Source: Wolfiporia cocos
Taxonomy: Eukaryota > Basidiomycota > Agaricomycetes > Polyporales > Phaeolaceae
Reading direction: 5' to 3'
DNA length: 64,000 nucleotides
Assembly (NCBI GenBank): GCA_029448655.1
Contig: JACCLO010000047.1
Coordinates: 1-64,000 of the forward strand
Numbering within the stretch: the first letter of the stretch is position 1; each line of letters begins with the position of its first letter. The translations under genes and the position numbers were made by a program. This document shows, in pieces, positions 54,811 to 64,000 of the stretch. The notes beneath the pieces are model-generated. The model was given only the letters and a program-made list of their open reading frames with translations. It had not been told where the DNA came from and did not search any database.

Positions 54811-55093
54811 TGTCACAGATTCTGAAAAGAGGTACCCCCCCCCTGTCTCAAACCCACGTTCTTGGGTAGTACCCCATCATGTGTCTTTGTATGGACTTAG
54901 CAGTGTAGCGTAATGGTACAGGTCGCCCCACCCATAGATGGTCACATGGTCAGTAGCTTAGATACTACAGCACATGACTTAGGTAGCACTCAGCAATACG
55001 CACAGACCCTGCCTTTAGGGTGGGTCTCTAGTATACAGTGACAGTGTTCCTCATGTACTTAAGCTGTGACACTCTGGGGCTTACTCCCCAGAG

Positions 55094-55648
55094 TGTCACA
55101 GATATATTACTGTTGAATTCACCCTCACTATAGCTTTATGAGCACTGCTGTACATGCATGTGCCCCTCTACACTATGGTATTCCTCTCCCCTTCGTCCTG
55201 TAGTTACTGTAACAACCCTGCACCACTCGTCGATCAGCGCCCTTAGGGTAGGCGCACGTGCCTCTACCCATAACATGGTCACACTTTCATTACATACTCA
55301 TGACTAGTTACTGTTATGCCTGACCTCATAGTTACTGCGCACAGATCAGCACTTCAGGGTAGACACACTAGCGTACACGCAGATGTATATAAAGTATGAC
55401 AAATGAGGCCTTATGCCTCATTCTTAGGATTTTCGGCAATTGGGCCTAACCAGCCCCTTTCATTCTCTATGGCTATGGGCCACTCTGCTGTGCTGCTCAT
55501 CTGACTTGACTGGACAAATGCCACAACCCCTAGCTGTCATCCCTCTAACTGAGCACCCAGAGTCAACGACAATACTAGGACACGCCAGCAGGCATATACG
55601 AGATCCCCAGCAGGGCCAGTCCCACAGACACAGGGTATGTCTGTGTCA
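55094..55648 (+). repeat. Solo LTR (555 bp) nested at the hairpin of another LTR, TSD CAGAG
   Basis: TGTCACAGATATATT..ATGTCTGTGTCA with CAGAG at 55089-55093 and 55649-55653. The left TSD is the 3' arm of the host LTR's hairpin. Its own start region has TATATAAAG (about 55386) and the stem AATGAGGC/GCCTCATT (55402-55422). It ends in the CACAGAC..GTCTGTG stem. Confidence 0.93.
55402..55422 (+). promoter_or_regulatory. LTR start-site hairpin
   Basis: AATGAGGC CTTAT GCCTCATT after TATATAAAG. Confidence 0.65.
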
Positions 55649-55773
55649 CAGAGCTGTTATTCTCGATGATGAGGCTTGTCCTCTCTTTACTCCAAGTCTT
55701 ATGCATGCTAGTCCAAGGGTTCTGCTCTATGTGACAACTCTAGATGACGGTACACCCTTGGCATTTTGTGTCA

Positions 55774-56145
55774 GTGTGAGCTCACACATGAGAGGGTCTG
55801 GCTCATAACTTGAGGTTAATGTCCCAGCGAGTTTGCATGGCATTTATAAACTCTGCTGTGGCTGGTGCACTGATGCTGTGGATGGGTGCTTAGTGCACAC
55901 CACACCATGCACAAGTTAACTACTAGAGGGGCAATGCAGGTATGCGCACAAGCTTTAGTCTTATTACTAGCATATATACTTGTAACCAATTGTATTTATG
56001 GATTGTGTTTGGCAGCAACCTCGCACATTAGTCACTGGCATAGTGTGGTGGCTAACATGAGCTTCTATGTCCTCTACCCACTCTATTGTGGAGCACACAA
56101 CTTGGAGTGCACATCAGATGAAACATGGCTCTGCAATTGTCCTCT
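55774..56145. other. Stretch between LTRs, no supported gene
   Basis: A 112-aa plus frame (55886-56224) contains a hydrophobic stretch (LVLLLAYILVTNCIYGLCL), but it runs into the next LTR and shows no motif. I do not call it a gene. Confidence 0.25.
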
Positions 56146-56748
56146 TGTCACCAGAAACTCCACCCCTAGGATATACGCTAATGCTAGGCTAGCGCTAGGG
56201 AGATGCACATGCATAGGTAGATAAGCATTCACTTATCTTATCTCAATATGGTCACATGTCATCACTGAGTAGTTACAGCATTACCTAGTCATGTGAGACA
56301 CAGTCACAGTATGCACAGGCCACGCCATTAGGTCAGGCCTTGTAGCTACAGTACGTAGCATCTCCATGTATATAAGTAGGTAGAATCTGAGGATTACTCC
56401 TCAGTTCTACTCTTCTCGGCCTAGGGGGCATGTCCCCTGGGAACCTCTCAACCCTCTGCTGCATGTGCGTGTGAGCCAGCGGACTGCTCTGCAACAAGCC
56501 TGCTGCATCCTACTTGGACATGGGGGTCTCTATTTATTGCATCTCCTAGTTTTGTCTTTAGCCTGCTAGTCTGGGGGCATACCGGTACACTCATGGGTCA
56601 GTACCTCGGGCTTCATGGCAGGTCGTCTCAATAGACAAGCCATCCTGTTCTCCCCTACAAGGATGGGTAGCCTTTAGGCCTAGGTTAGAAGGTATAGAGG
56701 CATCCCCACTAGCATGGGTAGCATGGTCACAAGTATGTTCCCGTGTCA
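56146..56748 (+). repeat. LTR (603 bp), TSD CCTCT
   Basis: TGTCACCAGAAACTCC..TTCCCGTGTCA flanked by CCTCT at 56141-56145 and 56749-56753. TATATAAG lies at about 56370 and the hairpin CTGAGG/CCTCAG at 56387-56404. Closest relative in the window is the LTR at 32917-33535. Confidence 0.9.
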
Positions 56749-56924
56749 CCTCTGCTGCTCAATAATCTCGGCTGCCTGGTGCAACTTGTGTATAGCATAT
56801 TCTATGTCTGTTTGGTCTTGATTGTCAGGCTAGGATGTGAAGGTGAGTATATCTCTATTTTACTTGTTATATACATACTGCAAACCCACTGCCGCTGCCA
56901 GCTCATGTGCGCAGCAATCCATCA

Positions 56925-58735
56925 CGACCAGTTGGTGGGCCCTTTTGAGGCGAGGAGAGTATCTGAAATGTGATAACAAACTGGTGAGTCTCTCACTTTT
57001 GGCTCAATGATCTGCTGAAGTACTGGCAATGACACTACAGGGGCCTCTTTGGTGTCGGAATCTTGAAGCATGATTGGATCGTCCCAGCTGCCAGATGGTG
57101 TCAGCACCAGAACATGGGGCATTCACTCCATCCATGCATGATCTCTGGTAGACTCCGGTGGAGGTGCGACTATGCCATTCACCATGACGGTGTAGAATGG
57201 CTGAACATGGAGCCACTGCACTGTGACCCACCACGATGATGGTATAGGTGTGGAAACTTCTTGCACAAGGTGCTTGTAGAGAAGGTACACATGATATTTC
57301 TGAGCTCCACAGTTGCATGTCCACGTCATAATGTCTGTATTGTAGATGCTGTTAATTGGAGTCTGAGCAAGATGTTCCCGTGACCTTCTGAAGGCTTCTT
57401 GCATATGGGTAAGTGATCATGAATGCCCTTCACAATGCTTTGTAATGATCTGTGCAAGGGTCAGTTGATATGGCGGGAGCACTTTTGTGATGATTGCATG
57501 CATGGTGAGATCAATGGGCAGGTGATTATAGCAGTGCAGAACTAGCTGCTTGAGATTCTGCCAGAGCACCTCAACCATCATTGTTATACACTTGCATGGT
57601 ATGCTTGATGTGTACACCACATGCACCCAGAGACACCAGCAATCATGCGAGTACCAGGAGCTCCAGAGGTAAGCTCATACCTCATGAAGATTATTGAGTT
57701 TATAGTGTTGATACATCTCATCAATAGCATCTTGTCGAATGTCCTTGGATGTTCAGCTCTGCCCATGCCATTTAGGGAGAAAATGGTGCTGTGATGCATG
57801 CTTTGTGAAAAGCTAGAGGATAGGCAGTCGGTGTGGTGTCAGGCAAAAGACATAGCCAGGCTTTGCTTGCTTCATTGTGCTGATTGCTCTGTCATCACAA
57901 GGTGAGCTTTCTTGGAGCTCTTCAAGTGCTTCTGCAAACTCCTCAACCTGATGCTGCAGATCATCTAGGTCTCAATCCCACTCAGCATCATTCCAATTGT
58001 CATGTTTATGACCTATCCAGCCCATTTCTTCATCACTTTCATCTGCATGTAGATCAGGTGGGAGTATGCCCTGGCCACTCAGGTGTTCAATGTCAAAGTC
58101 TTTGGCATCTTCGGTTTCACTCTTCACAGCAGGATGGCCTGCCGGGATGGGCTTGAGTCTAAGTGGGGGCAGTGACAGGTGATGACAGATGGATACCCAT
58201 CAATGAGAAGCCGGATGCGATGGAGAGGCTTCACAGGAGGGGCAGGTAGCTAGTACATATAATATGAATTAATGAGAATAAAGTCCCATTCCACAATGTT
58301 GGAAATAAACAAACGACTGAGCCTGTCTGTTGCAGGTATGGTATGAAGTTAGCTTTGATGTAAGAGAACTCATGGCAAGCTTCATTGACATCATAGAATG
58401 CAGGTGTCTCCTTGTTCTTTGCTAAGCACTGTTTCACTGCATGGAGTGCATGCCAGAAACATAGCTGATGTTTTGCCTGTGGCCATGTGTTCCTCATTGC
58501 ATTGATTTCTGACCAATCCTTGTCTGATAATGTATATTCTGGGTTGACACCAAGGTCCTTCAGCTCACCAAGAAATCTCTCAAGCACAACTTGCTTGACA
58601 CCCTTATCGGCTTCCTTGTTTGTCGATATCAGTAAGAACACAAGTGGAATACCCAACCCATGTGCATCTGCAACTGCACCAAACAGTCCAAAATTGGTCC
58701 TGTTTGTGTTCCCTAGACAGATTCAATCTCAGTAA
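56925..58735 (-). pseudogene. MULE-type transposase with SWIM finger, decayed
   Basis: Minus-strand exons read RTNFGLFGAVADAHGLGIPL, VFLLISTNKEADKG, LSDKDWSEINAMRNTWPQAK, QLCFWHALHAVKQ (the D..C..H segment of MULE/mutator DDE transposases, 58735-58300). An acidic linker follows with an in-frame TGA (EWD-stop-DLDDLQ, about 57975), then the C-terminal region (57626-57420) and the SWIM-like finger WTCNCGAQKYHVYLLYKHL (about 57320-57260). In that finger the second Cys pair has Tyr in place of Cys. SWIM fingers usually follow the catalytic domain in these transposases. Internal stop and lost ligand mean a dead copy. Terminal inverted repeats were not found. Confidence 0.72.
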
Positions 58736-59126
58736 TTTACTTACGTAGCAAGCTTGCATAGCACACACACATGTTGAATCCATTGCAAGCTCCTGTGTAT
58801 TGGAGGCCCACTCCTCAATAAAATCTGTGACTTAGAAGGCAACTGCCTGAGTGCTGGGCTCAGCTTGCACATCTAGCAGAGTGACACAGACTCACCAGTC
58901 TGTGGGACCGGCCCACAGGCCGGGGACAATCCCCCAAAGCCAGTGCATCAGTGCACATCCTAAGCCAATGGGTATGCAGGCAAGGCCCTTGGCTAAGGTA
59001 CCACCCAGACGGGCAAGGTGAGGAGGGAGAGACCCAGGCAGACTGGCACACACACAGATGAGGTGGTGAGAGAGGGGCTACAGCCCAGACATCAAGAATC
59101 TTAGAGATGGGGAGTAAGCCCCATCT

Positions 59127-59682
59127 TGTCACGGTTTTATACCACAAGATATTGACCCTACATCCCTCGCTTTAGGTCTCTTGGGGTTCCACTGAGCGCA
59201 CGGTCTCCTCATACCTCTAGTTACCTCCACGTCAACCATCTCACATAGTACATCACGTTACCTGGTAGATAGTGCCTATGATGGGCACACATTCCGTCAC
59301 CCGCATTATAACATCACAGTATGTACATCATATGGTCATGGTAGCACATGATCCCTTAGTTATGGCACACAGGCCATTACATTAAGGTAGTCATAGCATA
59401 CTGATCCATGTACATAAATACACCGGGATGAGGTCTTACAACCTCATCCTTTAGATTCTCGATGTTGGGCTATGCCCCTTTCTTCATACTGTCTGAGGGT
59501 GCACACCAGTCTTACTGCTGAGTTATTCACTTGCTCATCTGGGATGCACCATTGGCAACACATGTCGCCACCTCAGCAATGAGGTCACCCTGGTCACCAC
59601 TGCATTCCTCTGATGGTACCCTTGTGGATGTGTTGGATTCCCCGGCAGGGCTGGTCCCACAGACCTATGTAAGTCTGTGTCA
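59127..59682 (+). repeat. LTR (556 bp) nested between TATA and hairpin of another LTR, TSD CATCT
   Basis: TGTCACGGTTTTATACC..TAAGTCTGTGTCA with CATCT at 59122-59126 and 59683-59687. TACATAAATAC at about 59410, hairpin GGATGAGG/CCTCATCC (59426-59449), terminal stem CACAGAC/GTCTGTG. Confidence 0.92.
59426..59449 (+). promoter_or_regulatory. LTR start-site hairpin
   Basis: GGATGAGG TCTTACAA CCTCATCC after TACATAAATAC. Confidence 0.65.
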
Positions 59683-60269
59683 CATCTCTCTACCCTTTAA
59701 GTATGTACATGGGAGCGCAACATGTCTACCCTTAAGTGCTGGCCTGTGTGCAGCACCATCCTAACGGCTGAGGTAAGAGAGTATGTAAGCGAGCATGTAA
59801 CTACTGTAGTGACAGGGAGTGACCATAATGTGAGTGATGCATGGGTGCGCACTACCCCGGAGTGCCTATCTACGGGGTCAGGTGGTCATTGCCAGAGCGC
59901 CATTACTGGCATCTCTATCCCTATGCCACATGACTCAGCACCATTACTGGTGCCTTGTCATCTATGCTTACCCCTATGCTTACGTTTACGTGCATGGACT
60001 CTGGGGCTTTTGGGCAAGCTCTTAGGTACTGGTGCACCCACATGTACTTATGCACTGGCATGAGGACTTACATCCTCATGTCTAGCATTCTTGACATTAG
60101 GGTAATGACACCCTCTTTCATGCTGTCTACTGGGCTGCCACTCTGCTCTTAGTTCACGACATGCTAGTCTGGGGATGTCAGACCTTGCCAACCCGCCATA
60201 CTGCCAACAAGACTGCTCGTTGCCCTGCCTTCCCTTGACGCCATGGGGCCTGGGACCTGTCATGGTCTA

Positions 60270-60806
60270 TGTCACAGAATGCCCAGAGGGGCATTCCTAG
60301 GACAATTCACTCCTCGCTATCACAGTATGGGCACTGCTATGTGCACGCGTGCCCCTCTCTGCTTAGTTACTTCACATCATCCCTTGATGCCAGTAGAATC
60401 ACCTGACCCAGTAGATTAGTGCTAGTCAGGCAGCACACGTATCAGGTACTCACGTTCATGGTCACCACTGTAGTCACATGTAGCATTACAGTCACCCTTA
60501 GTTACGGCGCACAGGCCTGTACTTTAGGGCATCCCTACATATGCTCCTGTCATGTACTTAAGTAGATGACAGATGGGGCTTATCCCCATCTTTTGGATTT
60601 TCAGCAATGGGCTTAGGCCCCTCTCTTGCATCTTGCTGTGGGTCTGCACCAGTCATACTACTGAGTTCTCTACTCGCTCATCTGGGGGCTTGCCTTCGTA
60701 GGCATAAGGTGACTCTGTTTAACCCTGCATAACTTGGGTGGCACCTCGATAGGTGTGTAGGGTTCCCAGCAGGGCCAGTCCCACAGACATTTGTGAGTCT
60801 GTGTCA
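60270..60806 (+). repeat. LTR (537 bp), TSD GTCTA
   Basis: TGTCACAGAATGCCC..GAGTCTGTGTCA flanked by GTCTA at 60265-60269 and 60807-60811. ATGTACTTAAG at about 60552, stem AGATGGGG/CCCCATCT (60571-60591), terminal stem CACAGAC/GTCTGTG. Confidence 0.92.
60571..60591 (+). promoter_or_regulatory. LTR start-site hairpin
   Basis: AGATGGGG CTTAT CCCCATCT after ATGTACTTAAG. Confidence 0.65.
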
Positions 60807-60864
60807 GTCTATTGGAGATATTCCCTGGCTATGGGCCAGTCCCACAGATGGTACATCTGTATCA

Positions 60865-61065
60865 GCATGCATGCTCCTGATCATCAAGTTGAAGATCATC
60901 ATCTCCAATGTTGATCTGGGCCTTGAGCTCAAATGGCCCTACAATCTTACCCATCACTGTCTCCATAAACTCCTTCAACAACATAACATCAGTCTCAGCT
61001 TCATCATCTTCCTCATCATTGAGAGCCTTCCACTTTGTGTGTCTTTGTTCATTTTCCTTGTACAT
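60865..61065 (-). pseudogene. Acidic ORF fragment cut by an LTR
   Basis: The minus frame reads RHTKWKALNDEEDDEAETDV, then MLLKEFMETVMGKIVGPFEL and KAQINIGDDDLQLDDQEHAC, and meets the LTR end at 60864. It has good coding character but no recognised family. Confidence 0.3.
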
Positions 61066-61614
61066 GCACTCTCAGCTTTTTTGCATGGCCTTCTAGGCAG
61101 GTCTTAGACATCATGGGTAATGTATGCAGGCATGCAGGATGGAAGGAGGTCACTGGCTAATGTTGCCACAAGTCTTGCCTGCTTACAATTTCCTGCTGAT
61201 TCATCACTTATAATTTTTATCTAAATGTGAGAAAATACTCTGAGCGTGAGAACAATTATCGCTCTATTACTTTCAGTTAAAGGTCGGCATGGTGCATGCT
61301 AAGCGCCCATCTGCAGTGTCGGTGCACCAGCCACAGTGGAATATGAAAAGGTCATGCAAACTTGCTGGGACATTAACCTCAAGTCTGGCTCATATTGGAT
61401 GTCAAGGTGCACTTGTGGGTGTGGCCCTTACCCTTGCTGCCCAATGGGACCAAGAATGGCTGTGGTGTGGGGGCGGAGACGGCAGAGAAGGTCAAGGAGA
61501 TGTCTCAGACACTATCCTGTGCAGTGCCCAGGCACACTTAATCTTGTTTCCAGTGCTGGGTGGGGTGGGGGCAGAGGTGAGGTCGGACACAAGGCAGTGC
61601 ACTCAGTCTCACAG
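61066..61614. other. Stretch without an assigned gene
   Basis: A segment at about 61296-61390 (CTAAGCGCCCATCTGCAGT onward) is repeated in diverged form at 63466-63530. A 141-aa frame (61289-61714 +) runs into the next LTR and lacks motifs. Confidence 0.3.
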
Positions 61615-62082
61615 TGTCACAAATTTTGAGGCTAGGCACCTGGCTGGGCATTTACTCAGGATTTGCCCTCTGCGTGGGTCGAACGCATTGACTGATGCAC
61701 AGGAAGTCACGTGACATGGAGATTAGATAAGGAGTCGTTGATTAGGGATTGCGGACCGTCCTCCCCGCCGGGCCGCTCACATGATGTAGTTGTAGATGAC
61801 ACCTTATGGCATGACGATCGCGACGTCGTGCATGGCCCCCTTTAGGGTGGGCCGCGACTCAGTAGTTACGCCATCTCTACATGTATATATACTACGTCAT
61901 CTGAGGGTTACACCTCAGACTTGTTCTTCTCGATGTATGGGTGATAGCCCTCCTCTCTTGATCACTACAGCATGCTGCCTGACTCCGCCTCGCCTTGTCT
62001 CAACAACTCGGCGTTGTACCCTGGGTCTTAGTACTTATAGGGGTAGGACAGGGATAGAGGTATGCCAGTCAAGTTTGTGTCA
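61615..62082 (+). repeat. LTR (468 bp), TSD CACAG
   Basis: TGTCACAAATTTTGAGG..AAGTTTGTGTCA flanked by CACAG at 61610-61614 and 62083-62087. TATATATAC at about 61884, hairpin TCTGAGGG/ACCTCAGA (61901-61920), then CTTGTTCTTCTCG. Confidence 0.92.
61901..61920 (+). promoter_or_regulatory. LTR start-site hairpin
   Basis: TCTGAGG GTTACA CCTCAGA, 17 nt after the start of TATATATAC. Confidence 0.65.
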
Positions 62083-62132
62083 CACAGCATTTCAGTACAA
62101 TGTACAATACAATCATACAAATGATAGCATCA

Positions 62133-62427
62133 CTTCATGAGGATTGTTTTAGCTGAGCTATATGCAGGTGCAATATGATGCAGGCAAGCACCTGGGCATG
62201 ATAAATTCACTGTGGCAATCCAGTGTTGGAACATCCAGGCAAGTGCGTATCCGATTGCCGGCTGGGTATACCATGCAGTGACACTAGCATACTTGAACAA
62301 GTCAGAAAGATGTGCCTTAGAGATAAGGGTACCCCTTATTATTGTAGAATTTAGGCTGTACATGCTTTGCATGTTTGCCTCCCCGCCCCAAGGATGAGAC
62401 AAACCACTGTCCAACATTGTTGTTTCT
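62133..62427 (-). pseudogene. ORF fragment adjoining MITE copy 3
   Basis: The minus frame reads LSHPWGGEANMQSMYSLNST, then YASVTAWYTQPAIGYALAWM, and a stop near 62130. It resembles coding sequence, but I do not recognise it. The MITE inserted at its upstream side. Confidence 0.25.
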
Positions 62428-63285
62428 AGTGATGTGCCAGGCCCAGCCTGGCTCAAAAGCCCTGGCTTTGGCCTGGCTTGGACAGCCCACAGCTTTTCAA
62501 AACCTCAGGCTGGGCCCTCATTGACGGCTCACGGCTTGGCCCAGCCTAGGCCCCGGCTCGACCATGGCCTACTACTGCTAAGATAATCATCACTTTAGCT
62601 TCAGAGCTTGAGATTCACCTTTGCCAAACCTTTCCCAGATGAAATAGAACCTTGAATCCTCCTGTCACAGATTTAACTGGCAGTCCCAGACCAGTGTCTG
62701 TGGAGACATACGTCTAACACCCCTTAGCCAAAAGGGCCACTATAACAGCTCAGCTGTTATAGGCAGGACACGCTATATGTGTAGTTCATATTCCCACGCT
62801 AGGCACTTATATTGCACCGTTGAGTATTTGGCTTAATACTTGGCATGGTTGGCCTTTCTGGTATTATATGTGCCACCTGGGATTCCAACCCCAGATATTC
62901 CGTGACACCTCCAATCTATAGTAGGATTAAGTGTGAAATAATCACTCACCAGTGCAGCATTCAGTAGCGTGCCTGCCATATGGGGAATCATATAGGCACC
63001 CGAAAGTGAGCGGCAGGCTTCAATGTTGAGGACTTGACTTTTCTGTAGTTTTAAATAAACAAGATAGGTGCACAATGATTGAGTTGAGCATATAACTGGC
63101 CTGTATGGGCTTATATTGTGCCTGCCAGATATTGTAGCCATTAAGATCCCTAGGCCGGGGCTCAACAGCTTGGCCCGGCCTGGCCTGTATCTCAGGCCAG
63201 GCCCTGGGCCATCTCAAGCCATGCTGTAAAGCCCAGCTTGGCCCGGCCCGGCTCATGGCCCAAAGCTGGGCCTGGCACATCACTA
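62428..63285. mobile_element. hAT-like MITE copy 3, TSD GTTGTTTC, with a nested 245-bp element
   Basis: TAGTGATGTGCCAGGCC..GGCCTGGCACATCACTA flanked by GTTGTTTC at 62420-62427 and 63286-63293. Without the nested element it is 608 bp and closely like copy 1, including GGCTCAACAGCTTGGCC near the right end. Confidence 0.9.
62663..62907. repeat. 245-bp LTR-like element, TSD CCTCC
   Basis: TGTCACAGATTTAAC..ATTCCGTGACA flanked by CCTCC at 62658-62662 and 62908-62912. Removing it restores the MITE as in copy 1. Shared blocks with the mini-element at 34005 include CAGTTCATATTCCCACGCT-type sequence and CCAAAAGGGC. A B-box-like GGATTCCAACCCC lies near the right end. Confidence 0.88.
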
Positions 63286-63672
63286 GTTGTTTCTTGCACC
63301 GCTCACTTCGTTCGCTCTCTTTCACGCGATCCCGACGCTTGCTTCAACAATCCAGGTCCTAGTGGTGGCACCTGCTAGTGAAGCTTGCACCTATTCCATC
63401 CAATAGAGACTGGGAGGAGAGAGGGGGCAGGGCGGGGGAGGAGGGCTGCTCGAGGACGGGGCGCACGCTAAGCGCCCATCCGCAGTCAGCCACAGCGGAG
63501 TTCGAAAAGGCCATGCAAACTCGAAGTCCCTGATCTCTCGCTCTCGTTCTCTCGTGACGACGGGACATTATAAACTCAAGTGTAAGACCCTGCCATCATG
63601 TAGCAGGATTAACTACCCTTCAGCTAACACTCGTATCAGTGATAACGATAACGAAGAGGTCGCCACACCGAA
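63286..63672. other. Upstream region of the last gene
   Basis: No repeat ends seen. Contains the diverged copy of the 61296-61390 segment. Probably the promoter region of the gene starting at 63673. Confidence 0.35.
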
Positions 63673-64000
63673 ATGGATCCGGGATACATATCTGGAGTCA
63701 CAGTTCACCTGGAGTCTCTAAAGCTTATTCGCGAAGTCAAACAGCTGCTGCAGTGCCCGCCATGCGCGGCCGCTGACCAAGAGGAGCTTTGTGATTGGGT
63801 GCAACGACTCGATCATTGCAAGGTGCGCTCTCACTACCTGGAAACCTGTGTTGCGCTAACAGGCTGTCAAAGAATCTCTACGACTCGCTTCACTTTAAAG
63901 CGCCCCTTCTATCTCCTTTCGGCACACTGGACCTCTATCACGACTACGTGTCTGTTTGGGATGATGCGTTTGCTCGGATGAAATCATCAAACGGCACAGT
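63673..64000 (+). CDS. Partial hypothetical gene at the right edge
   Basis: Starts MDPGYISGVTVHLESLKLIR. Exon 1 ends at 63822 (..LDHCK). The intron 63823-63872 (GTGCGC..CAAAG) is followed by NLYDSLHFKAPLLSPFGTLD and WDDAFARMKSSNGT, open to the window end. Both exons have good coding character and the first host-like composition since 18 kb. Family not recognised. Confidence 0.6.

Larger units (their letters stand above)
54811..55773 (+). repeat. LTR, TSD GTGTG, with a nested LTR
   Basis: TGTCACAGATTCTG..CATTTTGTGTCA flanked by GTGTG at 54806-54810 and 55774-55778. Without the nested LTR it is about 403 bp. Its start region reads ATGTACTTAAG, then the perfect stem CTCTGGGG/CCCCAGAG (55073-55093). 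Confidence 0.9.
58882..59814 (-). repeat. LTR in minus orientation with a nested plus-strand LTR
   Basis: TGACACAGACTCACCAG at the left and GTAGTGACA at the right (minus strand TGTCACTACAGTAG). The R-region hairpin on the minus strand is AGATGGGG/CCCCATCT (59105-59126), now separated from its ACTTAAAGGG box (about 59695) by the nested LTR. The outer flanks CAGAG and GGGAG match only partly. Confidence 0.65.
59815..60864 (+). repeat. LTR with a nested LTR; left border uncertain
   Basis: Right end CCCACAGATG..CATCTGTATCA at 60864. ATGTACTTATG at about 60042, then the stem CATGAGGA/TCCTCATG (60059-60080). The nested LTR 60270-60806 lies in its U5 part. The left end was not resolved. Confidence 0.55.

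Overview
The window looks like a basidiomycete (Agaricomycete) nuclear chromosome. Host genes carry many short GT..AG introns of about 45-65 nt. One gene is a protein-kinase-like type (HGDLR / VDFDWAG) common in mushroom-forming fungi. The repeats are chromodomain Ty3/Gypsy elements, hAT-type MITEs and a MULE-type transposase. I cannot name the species from sequence alone.

Layout: about 0.3-18.4 kb is gene-bearing. It holds two unrecognised genes (335-954 +; about 1094-2700 -), a clear MSH4 meiotic MutS homologue (3559-7306 -), an RPP40-like RNase P subunit copy with two in-frame stops (about 7581-8538 +), an unrecognised gene (about 8540-9681 +), a gene with the architecture of the meiotic axis core protein Red1/SYCP2 (10055-14437 +), and a kinase-like pseudogene split by a solo LTR (15689-18356 +). 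From 19.6 kb to about 63.3 kb almost everything is transposable elements, many nested. A partial host gene begins at 63673.

Mobile elements: Gypsy A (19616-28096, minus strand, TSD CTCCC) encodes Gag, a PR-dUTPase-RT-RH-IN polyprotein, a chromodomain, and an extra 3' reading frame with CCHC knuckles. Gypsy B (about 34.9-53.2 kb, plus strand) is a different lineage whose dUTPase lies after the chromodomain. B is split by Element C (37267-48377, TSD ACCCG), a non-coding LTR element in the arrangement LTR-internal-LTR-internal-LTR, and by an 891-bp solo LTR (TSD AGATG). The 51.8-62.1 kb stretch is a mosaic of related LTRs with verifiable 5-bp TSDs. Three of them are inserted inside the TATA/start-site region of another LTR. 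Three hAT-like MITEs share the TIR TAGTGATGTGCCAGGCC; two have perfect 8-bp TSDs.

Relations: MSH4 (crossover formation) lies near the candidate axis gene, so the left end may be a small meiotic neighbourhood. In the repeat region the recurrent themes are dUTPase capture by two Gypsy lineages, a conserved hairpin just downstream of each LTR TATA box, and decay through CGA-to-TGA and other C-to-T/G-to-A changes. Repeated copies also differ by clusters of 1-2 nt indels, so some frame breaks may be assembly errors.
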